The notes under the pieces: model-generated
The model's input: only the letters and a program-made list of their open reading frames with translations
Told to the model about the DNA's origin: nothing
The model's database searches: none
Shown here: positions 1 to 8,173 of the stretch, one piece after another
How the letters are laid out: each line of letters starts with the position of its first letter
How positions within the stretch are numbered: position 1 is the first letter of the stretch
Assembly: GCA_016936555.1 (NCBI GenBank)
Contig: JAFGXR010000023.1
Location: forward strand, 1 to 64,000
Origin: Spirochaetales bacterium
Lineage (GTDB): Bacteria; Spirochaetota; Spirochaetia; DSM-2461
Direction: 5' to 3'
DNA: 64,000 nt
Program-made: the position numbers and the translations under genes

Positions 1-17
1 GAATGGTCCTCATGGAT

Positions 18-65
18 GAGTGCTCGCCGGCTCGCACTCTTTGTAAAATCGCGGCATCGCGATTT
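18..65. repeat. Two tandem hairpins upstream of the terminator
   Basis: Two perfect inverted repeats lie next to each other: GAGTGC (18-23) with GCACTC (34-39), and AAATCGCG (46-53) with CGCGATTT (58-65) around a 4-nt loop. A third hairpin, the terminator at 83-113, follows directly. No ORF of note covers the stretch. It could be the 3' end of a transcript entering from the left, or a small palindromic intergenic element. I did not see another copy in the window. Confidence 0.5.
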
Positions 66-82
66 CATGTCCGGGGGAGCTA

Positions 83-120
83 AAAAGGTTCAGCTTATAC
101 GGTTGAACCTTTTGTTTTTT
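83..120. terminator. Bidirectional Rho-independent terminator
   Basis: A perfect 10-bp stem, AAAAGGTTCA (83-92) with TGAACCTTTT (104-113), is followed on the plus strand by GTTTTTT. Read on the minus strand, the arm ends in a run of T just after the stop codon of the hybrid kinase at 119. It would therefore end that gene and anything entering from the left. Confidence 0.75.
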
Positions 121-1666
121 ATAAATAGCGATTCAGCATCGCAGCGATTTCTGTAATCTTGAAGGGTTTGGACATACTGTCTGTAAATCCGAATTCACGG
201 GGATTGTTAATAATCGGATCATCGGAATATCCACTGACAACAAATACAGGGATTTCCTTATTAATCTCCCGGATTTTTTCAACAGCTTCGCGGCCGCTCA
301 TTCCTCCCGGCACGGTCAGATCGAGAAAAACCGCCTTTAAACCTAGCTCCTTATTATTATGGGCCTTAAAATACTCAACGGCTTCCCTCCCCTCTTTGCG
401 CATGATTACACCGTAACCGAAGGATTCCAGTATACCTTTCATAATCTCTCTGATAGCCGGTTCATCATCCATCAGGAGAACCGTGCCGCTGCCCTGATGG
501 GTATCGTCCAGCTCCCGCTCCTCTTCCTGGCGCGGCTTATCGGTAACGGGCAGATAGATGTGAAATGTCGAACCTTCTCCGATTTCGGATTCGACTTCGA
601 TCAGCCCTTTATGTTTGGATATGATGGAATAACAGGTTGCCAGTCCCAATCCATGACCGGTTGATTTGGTTGAGAAGAAAGGATCAAAGATGTGTTCAAT
701 GTTTTCCGGAGAGATTCCCGCACCGTGATCCTGAATCGTCAGATGAACGTATTGGCCTTCTTCCAAATGAGGTTTATGGTTCTTCCCCAGATATTCATTA
801 TCTGCATGAAGTTCAATGATTCCTCCACCGGGCATGGCTTGTTTTGCATTGATAAAAAGATTATCAATTACCTGACCAATCTGATTTTTATCATAGTAGC
901 AAAGACCGAGATCCGGTTGAATCGAGTAGCGGCAGGAAACGTTTGAACCGCTTAGTGCGAATTTTACGGTGTCCTGAATAAAGGGGAATAGATAGTCAAC
1001 TTTCTGATCTGGAGCCCCTCCTTTCGCGAAAGTCAGGAGCTGATGAGTCAGAGCATGAGCCCTGTCAATTGTGCTCAAAGCCTGGGATAGGTAATTCCTG
1101 ATCTGCTCATCTTTTGTTTTGGATCTGGCTATTTCCAGAAAACCGAAAACACCGCCGATCAGGTTGTTGAAATCGTGGGCTATTCCTCCGGCCAGGACAC
1201 CCAGGGATTCAAGCTTCTGACTGTTATTCAGCTGCTCCTCGTACTTTTTCCTGACGGCTTCCGCTTCCTTTCTCTCTGTAATATCGAGAATGATCCCGTG
1301 CCAGAGTATGCTGCCGTCTTCAAGCTTCTCCGGATGTGCCTGGCTCCACCGCCATCCCGGACCTTTTCCGGGAAGATTGACACGAAACTCGCCGCTGTAA
1401 AATGTCGTCAGATTCTCTGCTGATAACTGTATCTCCCTGGCAACCTTATCTATGTCATCGTGGTGTATTCTTGTAAAAACTTTTGAAGCATCGATGGTGA
1501 CCTCTTCCGGTCTGACCCCGTAAATATCAATCATGCCCGGGCTCGAATAGGGGAATGAGGAATGGCCGTCAGGGTACAGGCGGTATTGATAAATGACCCC
1601 GGGTACAAGTTTCGCCAGCTTTTCCATCATCTGATGGTAATCTTCAAGCTCTTTAAAGGAATCCAT
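119..1666 (-). CDS. PAS-containing hybrid histidine kinase with C-terminal receiver
   Basis: A 515-residue soluble sensor kinase. Residues 1-135 form a PAS/PAC fold ending in the typical DITERK transition. HisKA follows, with the phospho-acceptor His near 164 in GGIAHDFNN. The HATPase has an N box (Asn near 273), DHGAGIS near 313 and GHGLGLAT. A CheY-like receiver starts near 395 (VLLMDDEP) with phospho-acceptor Asp near 449 and Lys in SKPF. There is no membrane segment or signal peptide, so it should sense a cytoplasmic cue. The output is not visible: no effector domain follows the receiver and no partner regulator is adjacent. The ATG has GGAT about 9 nt upstream. It stands alone between terminators. 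Confidence 0.9.
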   Translation of the reverse strand: MDSFKELEDYHQMMEKLAKLVPGVIYQYRLYPDGHSSFPYSSPGMIDIYGVRPEEVTIDASKVFTRIHHDDIDKVAREIQLSAENLTTFYSGEFRVNLPGKGPGWRWSQAHPEKLEDGSILWHGIILDITERKEAEAVRKKYEEQLNNSQKLESLGVLAGGIAHDFNNLIGGVFGFLEIARSKTKDEQIRNYLSQALSTIDRAHALTHQLLTFAKGGAPDQKVDYLFPFIQDTVKFALSGSNVSCRYSIQPDLGLCYYDKNQIGQVIDNLFINAKQAMPGGGIIELHADNEYLGKNHKPHLEEGQYVHLTIQDHGAGISPENIEHIFDPFFSTKSTGHGLGLATCYSIISKHKGLIEVESEIGEGSTFHIYLPVTDKPRQEEERELDDTHQGSGTVLLMDDEPAIREIMKGILESFGYGVIMRKEGREAVEYFKAHNNKELGLKAVFLDLTVPGGMSGREAVEKIREINKEIPVFVVSGYSDDPIINNPREFGFTDSMSKPFKITEIAAMLNRYL

Positions 1667-1717
1667 GAAAATATCCTATCTTCTCTCGAAACAATAAATC
1701 GATATCGTGGGGATTAT

Positions 1718-1751
1718 TGTCAATTTTACTCATACAATAATTTTATGAGTA
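1718..1751 (-). promoter_or_regulatory. Putative promoter and upstream operator of the hybrid kinase
   Basis: On the minus strand a TTGACA -35 hexamer (1718-1723) has an AT-rich -10 candidate about 18 nt downstream. An 8-bp perfect inverted repeat, TACTCATA (1727-1734) with TATGAGTA (1744-1751), sits immediately upstream of the -35, where an activator would bind. The assignment is by motif only. Confidence 0.4.
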
Positions 1752-1827
1752 CCCATGGGATTTTGCAAATGAGCTGAGTTCAATCACATAAGTTTTATGA
1801 TGGGTAAAAATAAGCTCGCAAGTAATT

Positions 1828-1861
1828 CAAAAAAAACTTGACCCTCGACTGACACGAGGGT
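1828..1861 (-). terminator. Rho-independent terminator of the MerR gene
   Basis: The stem ACCCTCG (1841-1847) pairs with CGAGGGT (1855-1861). On the minus strand it is followed, a few bases on, by a run of eight T (plus-strand A run 1829-1836). It begins at the stop codon of the MerR gene. Confidence 0.7.
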
Positions 1862-2668
1862 TTACTCTGATTCCAGAAGCAATTGAAAAAGAGATGATTC
1901 ATTGTCTTCGTAATAAATATTGTTGTCGGAAGAATAGATATCGATTGACTGATCTCCTGCGTATAAATTGTTCTGCTTGAGATAACGGACTATGCGGGAA
2001 CGGCGCACATCGTAAGCTTCCCGGGTTTCCGTACTGTGAAAAAGGCAGAGATAATCTCCTTCAGGCAGAATCTCACATCGATCAAGATCTATGGATGATA
2101 GATCCGGTTCGAGAATCTGAATGCAGAGAGTCAATTCATCACCCTTTTTCCGGATGATCAGATTGCGGCTGCTGTGGAGGTGAGGATGCTCTTCACTCTC
2201 CACTAAATGTGTATAAAAGTCGGGTACGCGGATTTCAAAGGCATACTCTGAATCCAGCGGCATAACCGGAAGTAGATAGCGGGCATCAAAATGTTTGATG
2301 AACAGGCTGTTTTTTTCCTCTTTGTAGGCTTGCACGAGGGATTTGCGGTCCCGGATCTGCGAACGGATGGATAGAAGCTCACGGATTTTACCGTCGACGA
2401 TCTCTTCCATATTGTTGAGCTGTTGTTCATAGGATTCGGGGTTTTTCTGATCGATAGAACCGATGATCTGATCGATCGGCATATCGAGAACCCGAAGAGC
2501 GAGAATCTGACCGAGACGGTCGATAGCCCTGAAGCCGTAGAGCTTATAGCCTTTTTCGGTAATAAGCGAAGGAACGAGCAGCCCTTTCTTCTCATAAAAG
2601 CGGATCGTGTGTTCCGACACATGAAACAAATTGGCTATTTCACCTGTGTAGAGAAATTGATCTTTCAT
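1862..2668 (-). CDS. MerR family regulator with GyrI-like effector-binding domain
   Basis: A DNA-binding regulator of about 268 residues. The N-terminus has the MerR winged helix (YTGEIANLFHVSEHTIRFY, then a GYKLYG wing and an alpha-helical hinge). Residues about 75-110 are a coiled-coil dimer helix. The C-terminal half resembles the BmrR/GyrI ligand-binding fold, which typically binds small hydrophobic or cationic compounds. An upstream in-frame extension to 2752 would run into the divergent GH2 gene; the ATG at 2668 gives the canonical MerR N-terminus, although its SD (GGGG) is close. It faces the GH2-symporter-SCP2 operon across 47 bp, so it is the obvious candidate regulator of that operon. 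The ligand is unknown. Confidence 0.85.
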   Translation of the reverse strand: MKDQFLYTGEIANLFHVSEHTIRFYEKKGLLVPSLITEKGYKLYGFRAIDRLGQILALRVLDMPIDQIIGSIDQKNPESYEQQLNNMEEIVDGKIRELLSIRSQIRDRKSLVQAYKEEKNSLFIKHFDARYLLPVMPLDSEYAFEIRVPDFYTHLVESEEHPHLHSSRNLIIRKKGDELTLCIQILEPDLSSIDLDRCEILPEGDYLCLFHSTETREAYDVRRSRIVRYLKQNNLYAGDQSIDIYSSDNNIYYEDNESSLFQLLLESE

Positions 2669-2715
2669 ATTCCCCGTTATTATACAGGAGAAAAAAAGGA
2701 CAGGAAAGAACAGAT
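2657..2715 (+). promoter_or_regulatory. Divergent promoter region, MerR gene / GH2 operon
   Basis: The 47-bp gap between the two starts holds a possible plus promoter: TTGATC (2657-2662) and TTATAC (2680-2685) with a 17-bp spacer, then an AGGA ribosome site about 10 nt before the GH2 ATG. The -35 lies inside the 5' end of the MerR gene, so binding there could control both directions. The spacing is shorter than the 19 bp usual for MerR-activated promoters, so this is tentative. Confidence 0.35.
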
Positions 2716-4659
2716 ATGTTTTGGATGATACCGGCAATGATCCTATTGCCACTATTAGCGGGAGTCTATTGGCTTTTTTTCAGAGTCAGTTTTCTCAAAA
2801 ATTCCTTCGCTCTGTCACAACTGGAAATAAAACAGATAAATGACATCCCCTATATAATACAGAACGGCCTCCCCTATCAAACGGGATTCTACAGGACGGG
2901 ACGGAAAAAAGTCAGACTGGAGAACTGGGATTTTAGAACAGCCGGAGGAACTGAACAATCTAAAGTCACAGTACCCCATTGTTTCAATACAGCGGACAGC
3001 GAACTTAAGGATTTTGAAGGTCCGGTCATCTACAGCTGTACCTATGTGATTGATGAGAACAGCGGACCCTGTCATCTCGTCTTTGCGGGGAGTTTCTACA
3101 AGAGCTCTGTCTATATCAATGAAAGACTGGTCGGGGCAAACAAAGGCGGTTATCTCCCCTTCCGGGTTCCTGTCGATACGGGGAATGTAACCGGAGGTGT
3201 TCTCCATATAAAAATCGAGGTGGATAACCGGGTGACTGAAGACTCGCTTCCCTCACTGGTCTACCCCGGTCACGCCTTGGGTTTTCATCCTTACGGCGGG
3301 CTGCACAAAGAGGTCTATCTGGAGTTTATGCCGCATGCCTATGCCTTTAAAGTCCATGCCCATCCTTCCATAGAGGATGGCAAAGGACATATGAGATTTG
3401 ACTGTCTTTTTCACAGTCCAACAGATCAGACTGATCCTGTTTATTCCTCGATAAGGGTATTCGATCCGGCTGATAGACTGATCCACGAACGCACGGAAGC
3501 CATAACATGGAAGAGTGATACGGGAAACAGTCTGTTCGACGTAGATCACAACGATCCTGTTTTCTGGAGTCATACCAATCCCGCGCTCTACAAGGCCGTC
3601 GTCAGGACCGGTGACGATGAAGTGGAAATCCGATTCGGTTTCAGCTCTCTTAAAGTGGAACCGGGCGGTTTCACCCATAACAGTGAGAGTATTCTTCTCA
3701 AAGGTGTCTGCCGCCATGAAGAGGAACTCTCCCGCGGACTGGCACAGAGTCACGAATCTATGGACCGGGATCTTGATCTCGTCAAGGAGATGGGTATGAA
3801 CTATATCCGCTTAAGCCACTATCCCCATGATTCATATTTTCTCGATCGGAGCGATGAGGAGGGTCTCCATATCTGGGAGGAAATCCCCCTCTATCAGGCC
3901 GGACTGGCTCCTGTCAAATACATTTCCGATAAATCATCACTCCGCAGGGATAGAGGTTTAAAAAAGCTGATAAAACTGCCGGGGATGATTCTGAGAACCG
4001 GTCAATTGACGAAGAAGTCTGTTCTCTCCCAGGCCCATGACGACCTTGTCAGAATGATCGAGCGGGATTTCAACCATCCCTCTATCGGTTTCTGGGGTAT
4101 CGGCAATGAATGCTGGAGTCTGAACCCCGCCGGAGCCAAGGCGCTGCGGAAGCTAAAAGGAATTATAAATAGGAAAGATCCGTCAAGAATAGCCGCTTAT
4201 GCCGCCATGACCATTCCCGGTCTGACAACCCGCTTTGAACGAGCCTTCAAAGTGATGGATTTTATCGGAATCAATGAGTATTTCGGATGGTATTATGGAA
4301 ATACGGAAGACCTGGACGGATTTCTGGAAACTATACATCGCAAACACCCCGGCAAACCGGTCATGATCACCGAAACAGGTCCCGACTGCGCTTACGGTCA
4401 AAGATCTGAGCAGGCGGTTCCGGAAAAAGGCGTATCCGAAGAGTACCAGGCCCGTTACCTGAAGGAACAGTTCCGGATAATGAAAAGCAAGCCCTGGTTT
4501 GCCGGTCTGTCGATCTGGGTTCTGAAGGATTTTCTCTGTCCGGAATACGGGACCGATAATATCGTCCCTTTTTATAATCTGAAGGGGCTTTTTACAGCCC
4601 GGTATGATAGAAAAGCCGCTGCCGATGCGGTGCGCGACATGTATTTGGAGGAAGATTGA
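2716..4659 (+). CDS. Membrane-anchored glycoside hydrolase family 2 (beta-glucuronidase/beta-galactosidase-like)
   Basis: A 647-residue retaining beta-glycosidase. The N-terminus carries one hydrophobic anchor (residues about 2-25), so the enzyme is probably tethered outside the inner membrane. A jelly-roll sugar-binding domain (about 60-200), an immunoglobulin-like sandwich (about 210-310) and a TIM barrel (about 310-640) follow in GH2 order. The barrel has the family signatures IRLSHYPHDSYFLDRSDEEG and WEEIP, the acid/base Glu near 465 in GIGNECW, and the nucleophile Glu near 553 in MITETGPD. The substrate cannot be read from sequence; the GPH symporter next door fits a glucuronide or galactoside. 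It starts a three-gene operon; the next ATG is 2 nt after its stop. An AGGA SD supports the start. Confidence 0.88.
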   Translation: MFWMIPAMILLPLLAGVYWLFFRVSFLKNSFALSQLEIKQINDIPYIIQNGLPYQTGFYRTGRKKVRLENWDFRTAGGTEQSKVTVPHCFNTADSELKDFEGPVIYSCTYVIDENSGPCHLVFAGSFYKSSVYINERLVGANKGGYLPFRVPVDTGNVTGGVLHIKIEVDNRVTEDSLPSLVYPGHALGFHPYGGLHKEVYLEFMPHAYAFKVHAHPSIEDGKGHMRFDCLFHSPTDQTDPVYSSIRVFDPADRLIHERTEAITWKSDTGNSLFDVDHNDPVFWSHTNPALYKAVVRTGDDEVEIRFGFSSLKVEPGGFTHNSESILLKGVCRHEEELSRGLAQSHESMDRDLDLVKEMGMNYIRLSHYPHDSYFLDRSDEEGLHIWEEIPLYQAGLAPVKYISDKSSLRRDRGLKKLIKLPGMILRTGQLTKKSVLSQAHDDLVRMIERDFNHPSIGFWGIGNECWSLNPAGAKALRKLKGIINRKDPSRIAAYAAMTIPGLTTRFERAFKVMDFIGINEYFGWYYGNTEDLDGFLETIHRKHPGKPVMITETGPDCAYGQRSEQAVPEKGVSEEYQARYLKEQFRIMKSKPWFAGLSIWVLKDFLCPEYGTDNIVPFYNLKGLFTARYDRKAAADAVRDMYLEED

Positions 4660-4660
4660 T

Positions 4661-6118
4661 ATGAGCAAAACTGAAGGTAAACTATCCTGGGCCACCCGGA
4701 TCTGTTACGGGAGCGGCGATTTCTACGGAGGTGCCTCGGCGACAGTAATCGCCATGCTATTTCTCTTTTTTATGACCGATGTGGTAGGTCTGAGACCCCT
4801 GGCCGCCGGCTTCGTCGTCTTTCTCGGGAGACTGGTCGATGCGGTAACCGATCCGCTTATGGGCAGAATCAGCGACCGGACCCATAGCCGCTTCGGCAGA
4901 CGGAGCCCCTATTTCCTCTTCGGCGCCCTTCCGGCAGGACTCAGCTTCGGGATGCTCTGGATTAAAGCGGGAAGTCCAGACAGCCTTTTTACGATAATCT
5001 ATTACGCTGCGGCCTATATCCTCTTCAGTCTGGCGTTTACAGCCGTAATGGTGCCTTATGCCGCCCTGGCTCCGGAATTGACCGGCGATTATCAGGAAAG
5101 AACCGTTCTGATCAGCACACGGATGGCTTTCTCCATACTGGGAGCACTGACGGCAGCGGTTCTTCCCAAAACCATTATCGATCTGGCGCCATCCCTTTCC
5201 GGGGGATACAGGACCATGGGATTGGTCTTCTCAGTTGTCTTTGTTCTTATCTGGCTCATAATGTTTTTATATATGAAAGACCGGGAAACAGCTTCCCCGC
5301 AGCACGATGAGCAGAAGTTTCTCTCCGCCCTTGTTTCGGCCTTGAAGAATAAAGCCTTTCTCCCTCTGATCGGCATCTATCTCTTCGCCTTTATCGTAAA
5401 CGATATCATGAGCACCAATTTCATATACTATCTGACCTATTACATCAAACGCCCCGGTCTTTACACGGTGATTATGGGAAGCCTTCTCATTGTAGCGGTC
5501 CTGTCGCTGACGGTGTACGTGAAAATGACCAAGCACCTTGGGAAACGGAAAACCTTTATGATCGGCACGGGCTACTGGATCGTGATTCTCACAGGACTGT
5601 TTCTTCTACCCGGAGGCGTTCCCGGTCCGGTGGTGATTGTCTTTGCTGTTCTTCTGGGAATCGGAACAGGAGTCAGCTATGCCATCCCCTGGTCCATGCT
5701 TCCCGAAGTGATCGAGCTGGACCAGGTTGTGACGGGACAGCAGCGGGAAGGATTGTATTCAGGGGTCATGACTTTTCTGAGGAAACTTTCATCTTCCATA
5801 GCAATCCTGGCCATCAGCTTTCTCCTGGAAGTCTCCGGGTATATCTCATCAACAGAGGGAATGACAATTGAACAGCCCGATTCCGCCGTTACCGCCATCC
5901 GTCTGGTCATTTCAATACTGCCTGTTCTCTTTCTGACTGCGGCCTTGTACAGTGCCTGGAAATTTCCCATCCGCTTTGATAATTTCCATTCTATAAGAAT
6001 GTTTCTCGACGGCCGCGAAGGAAAAAACAGAAGGCTGGAACCTGAAGAAATAGAGCGGATTGAGAAAGATCTCAAATTTATGACCGGGAAAACTATTCGT
6101 TTTGAGGAGAATGTCTGA
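4661..6118 (+). CDS. GPH family sugar:cation symporter (MelB/UidB-like MFS)
   Basis: A 485-residue inner-membrane transporter with about 12 hydrophobic segments. The signature of the glycoside-pentoside-hexuronide family is clear near residue 55: DAVTDPLMGRISDRT followed by RFGRRSPY, with the conserved acidic and basic residues of the cation/sugar site. The central loop and the second half (GVSYAIPWSMLPEVIELD) also match. The ATG at 4661 has a strong SD (GGAGGAAG) inside the end of the GH2 gene; an upstream in-frame Met lies within GH2 and is unlikely. Coupling to GH2 suggests uptake of the released sugar or of the intact glycoside. The stop TGA and the next ATG share one base (TGATG). Confidence 0.9.
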   Translation: MSKTEGKLSWATRICYGSGDFYGGASATVIAMLFLFFMTDVVGLRPLAAGFVVFLGRLVDAVTDPLMGRISDRTHSRFGRRSPYFLFGALPAGLSFGMLWIKAGSPDSLFTIIYYAAAYILFSLAFTAVMVPYAALAPELTGDYQERTVLISTRMAFSILGALTAAVLPKTIIDLAPSLSGGYRTMGLVFSVVFVLIWLIMFLYMKDRETASPQHDEQKFLSALVSALKNKAFLPLIGIYLFAFIVNDIMSTNFIYYLTYYIKRPGLYTVIMGSLLIVAVLSLTVYVKMTKHLGKRKTFMIGTGYWIVILTGLFLLPGGVPGPVVIVFAVLLGIGTGVSYAIPWSMLPEVIELDQVVTGQQREGLYSGVMTFLRKLSSSIAILAISFLLEVSGYISSTEGMTIEQPDSAVTAIRLVISILPVLFLTAALYSAWKFPIRFDNFHSIRMFLDGREGKNRRLEPEEIERIEKDLKFMTGKTIRFEENV

Positions 6119-7641
6119 TGGGAAATCTGCAGGATAGGATTGAAGAAATGCGGAACAGAACAACAGCCTGGCTGCACTCCATGATGCTGAAAGAAAAGGG
6201 TTACGGGATTTTTACCAATTCCGATTACAACAAAGAGCTGCAGCTTGGAGATATGTATTTTCCCGCGACCTACAACGCCGGGCACGGCATGAAGCTTCTG
6301 GGAGAGTATGAAAATATCACGGATAAGGAAAAGGACAGCATCGCATCATTTCTCAACGGATTCCAGCGGACTGACGGCGTCTTCCGGATGAAGGGTATGA
6401 AAGAAGAGGACCTGACCTACCCCGACTTCGAATACGACGATTTCCATCAGACCAATTACGCCATGGGACTCCTCGACAGTCTCGACAGGGAATGCGCCGA
6501 ACCTTTCCGCTTTATGAAGAAGTACGACAGCAGGAGAAAACTCGACAGCTGGCTCAGGCGGAGGGATATGAGGGCGCCCTGGACGGAGGGAAACTTTGTA
6601 GTCAATCTGGCCTCCTTCTATATCCGGATGATGGAAAAAGGAAATAAAAGTGAACAGCGGCGCTATAAAAAGCTTCTCGACAGGCTTCTTCTCTGGCACG
6701 AAGTCATGCAGGACCCCGAAACGGGTTACTGGATAGAAAAGGGCTTCGATGATCCGGTTTCGGGAATGGCCGGCGCTTCCCACAACTTCCATATCTACTT
6801 CTATCTCAATCGTCCGGTTCCCCGTTACAAAAAGATCATTGACCACAGCCTCTCCATTTTAAATGACGGCGTTTCCAGTGCCTGTCTCGATATCGATGTG
6901 GTGGATGTGCTTTGTAATTTCTATAAATACCGATACCGGCAGGATGATATCCGAAACTATCTGGAGAAAAAGCTGAAAGATCTCCTGGACTATCAGAATG
7001 AGGACGGGGGATTTTCCGATACGGACAAGGGCATCCGGTATTTCGACGGTTGGTCCGTCTACCGGGAGCCCCAGGGGATGAGTAACTGTTTCGCCACCTG
7101 GTTCCGCTGTGCCGCCATCGCCATGATCGACTGCACACTCCATCCTGAGAACTCAGAGAAATGGCATTTCCGCAAGGGAATCGGCATGGGCTATTTCAAT
7201 AAGGACTATATGAAGGAGGGATTCAGCGAAGAGATGTTAAACACATCCCCGAAAGTAAAACACATAAAAGCCTGGATTCCCAAAACTGCAGGGAAAAAAG
7301 AGATGAAGCTCAATGACGACAGCGGACAGTCCAAAGAGGAGATTAGAGCAGTTCTTCTGGAGAAAATGAATGAAGCTGATCTTTCGGAGTTCAAAGAAGA
7401 GAAGATCTTCGCTTTCAGGGTTAAAGATGAAGATGGCTATTTCGCCCTGGCCGTTTCATCCGATGGCGTCGAAGCAGTTCCCTATTCCGACGACAGCGCC
7501 CATGTCCTGCTGACCATTTCCATCGGGAATCTTATGAAAATAGCACAGGGAAAGATGCAGCCGGTTTTCGCTTACGGGACCAAAAAACTGAAAATAAGCG
7601 GGGATATCACTCTGGCTCTGAAACTGCAGAATCTGATTTAG
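6118..7641 (+). CDS. Alpha/alpha-toroid (prenyltransferase-like) protein fused to SCP2 sterol-carrier domain
   Basis: A 507-residue cytoplasmic protein without a signal peptide. Residues about 1-360 are helix-rich with repeated toroid motifs of the terpene-cyclase/prenyltransferase kind, for example LLDYQNEDGGFSD. I see no DXDD cyclase motif, so catalysis is doubtful. After a charged linker (about 385-410), the last 100 residues look like an SCP2 lipid-binding domain, ending in FAYGTKKLKISGDITLALKL, which matches the family's conserved C-terminal GK-KxxGD--LALKL pattern. It is translationally coupled to the symporter. Together with GH2 this suggests processing of a glycosylated hydrophobic compound, but that is inference. 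I do not recognise a characterised homologue of the whole chain. Confidence 0.7.
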   Translation: MGNLQDRIEEMRNRTTAWLHSMMLKEKGYGIFTNSDYNKELQLGDMYFPATYNAGHGMKLLGEYENITDKEKDSIASFLNGFQRTDGVFRMKGMKEEDLTYPDFEYDDFHQTNYAMGLLDSLDRECAEPFRFMKKYDSRRKLDSWLRRRDMRAPWTEGNFVVNLASFYIRMMEKGNKSEQRRYKKLLDRLLLWHEVMQDPETGYWIEKGFDDPVSGMAGASHNFHIYFYLNRPVPRYKKIIDHSLSILNDGVSSACLDIDVVDVLCNFYKYRYRQDDIRNYLEKKLKDLLDYQNEDGGFSDTDKGIRYFDGWSVYREPQGMSNCFATWFRCAAIAMIDCTLHPENSEKWHFRKGIGMGYFNKDYMKEGFSEEMLNTSPKVKHIKAWIPKTAGKKEMKLNDDSGQSKEEIRAVLLEKMNEADLSEFKEEKIFAFRVKDEDGYFALAVSSDGVEAVPYSDDSAHVLLTISIGNLMKIAQGKMQPVFAYGTKKLKISGDITLALKLQNLI

Positions 7642-7648
7642 TGAAACT

Positions 7649-8150
7649 CTACTGATCTTTCAAAAAAGGAAGAGGCAGCTTGATAAACGCCGCTCTCCTC
7701 TCACCGTTTTTTTTATAGGGAATATAGAGTTTAATTATCGACCCTTTCAACTCATCGAGATCATGGGAATTGGAAATGATTTTCTTGATCTCTCCGCCTC
7801 TGAAAAGAAAGGGGCTATTGATATCGGTGCGGAAAAAGGTCATTTGACTGCATCTGTAGATAACAAATGACTGAGGGGGGTATCCAGTAACTATCCGACT
7901 GCGCATTGAGGCTCCTCGCTTCTCCATCGGGTGATACGATCACCAATTCATCGGGATCGACTGATATGGATCCATCTGTCAGATTTGTGATTTTCAGAAA
8001 GTAGACGGAAGAACCTATGCGGTAATCCACTTCCAGATCATCGTTTGAATAGACCAGCAGATCCGTATCATATATAACCGGCTTGCTTATGGAAGAGCAT
8101 GATATGATAAAGAGGACTAGAACCGTACCAGTAAATCCTTTTTTCATCAT
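7649..8150 (-). pseudogene. Frameshifted small lipoprotein (homopolymer shift)
   Basis: The first frame starts at 8150 with a lipoprotein signal (MMKKGFTGTVLVLFIISCSS) and reads about 90 residues to SYWIPP. There a run of six C on the minus strand (G run 7875-7880) puts it out of frame, and it ends at 7815. The other frame continues the sense (PQSFVIYRCSQ... to ...PFLKDQ) and stops at 7649. Removing one C from the run would give one 166-residue lipoprotein. This may be a real inactivation, a slippery phase-variable tract or a sequencing error. The product has no family I recognise. A TATACT box ends 7 nt before the ATG, so the mRNA may be leaderless. Confidence 0.7.
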
Positions 8151-8157
8151 GTATAGA

Positions 8158-8165
8158 AGTATAAT
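8158..8165. promoter_or_regulatory. Overlapping divergent -10 elements
   Basis: The octamer AGTATAAT serves both directions. On the plus strand TATAAT (8160-8165) lies 8 nt before the ATG at 8174. On the minus strand TATACT (8158-8163) lies 7 nt before the ATG at 8150, with TTCACA (8182-8187) as a -35 at 18 bp. Neither start has a Shine-Dalgarno sequence, so both genes are probably leaderless and mutually exclusive in initiation. Confidence 0.5.
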
Positions 8166-8173
8166 CCGCTATA

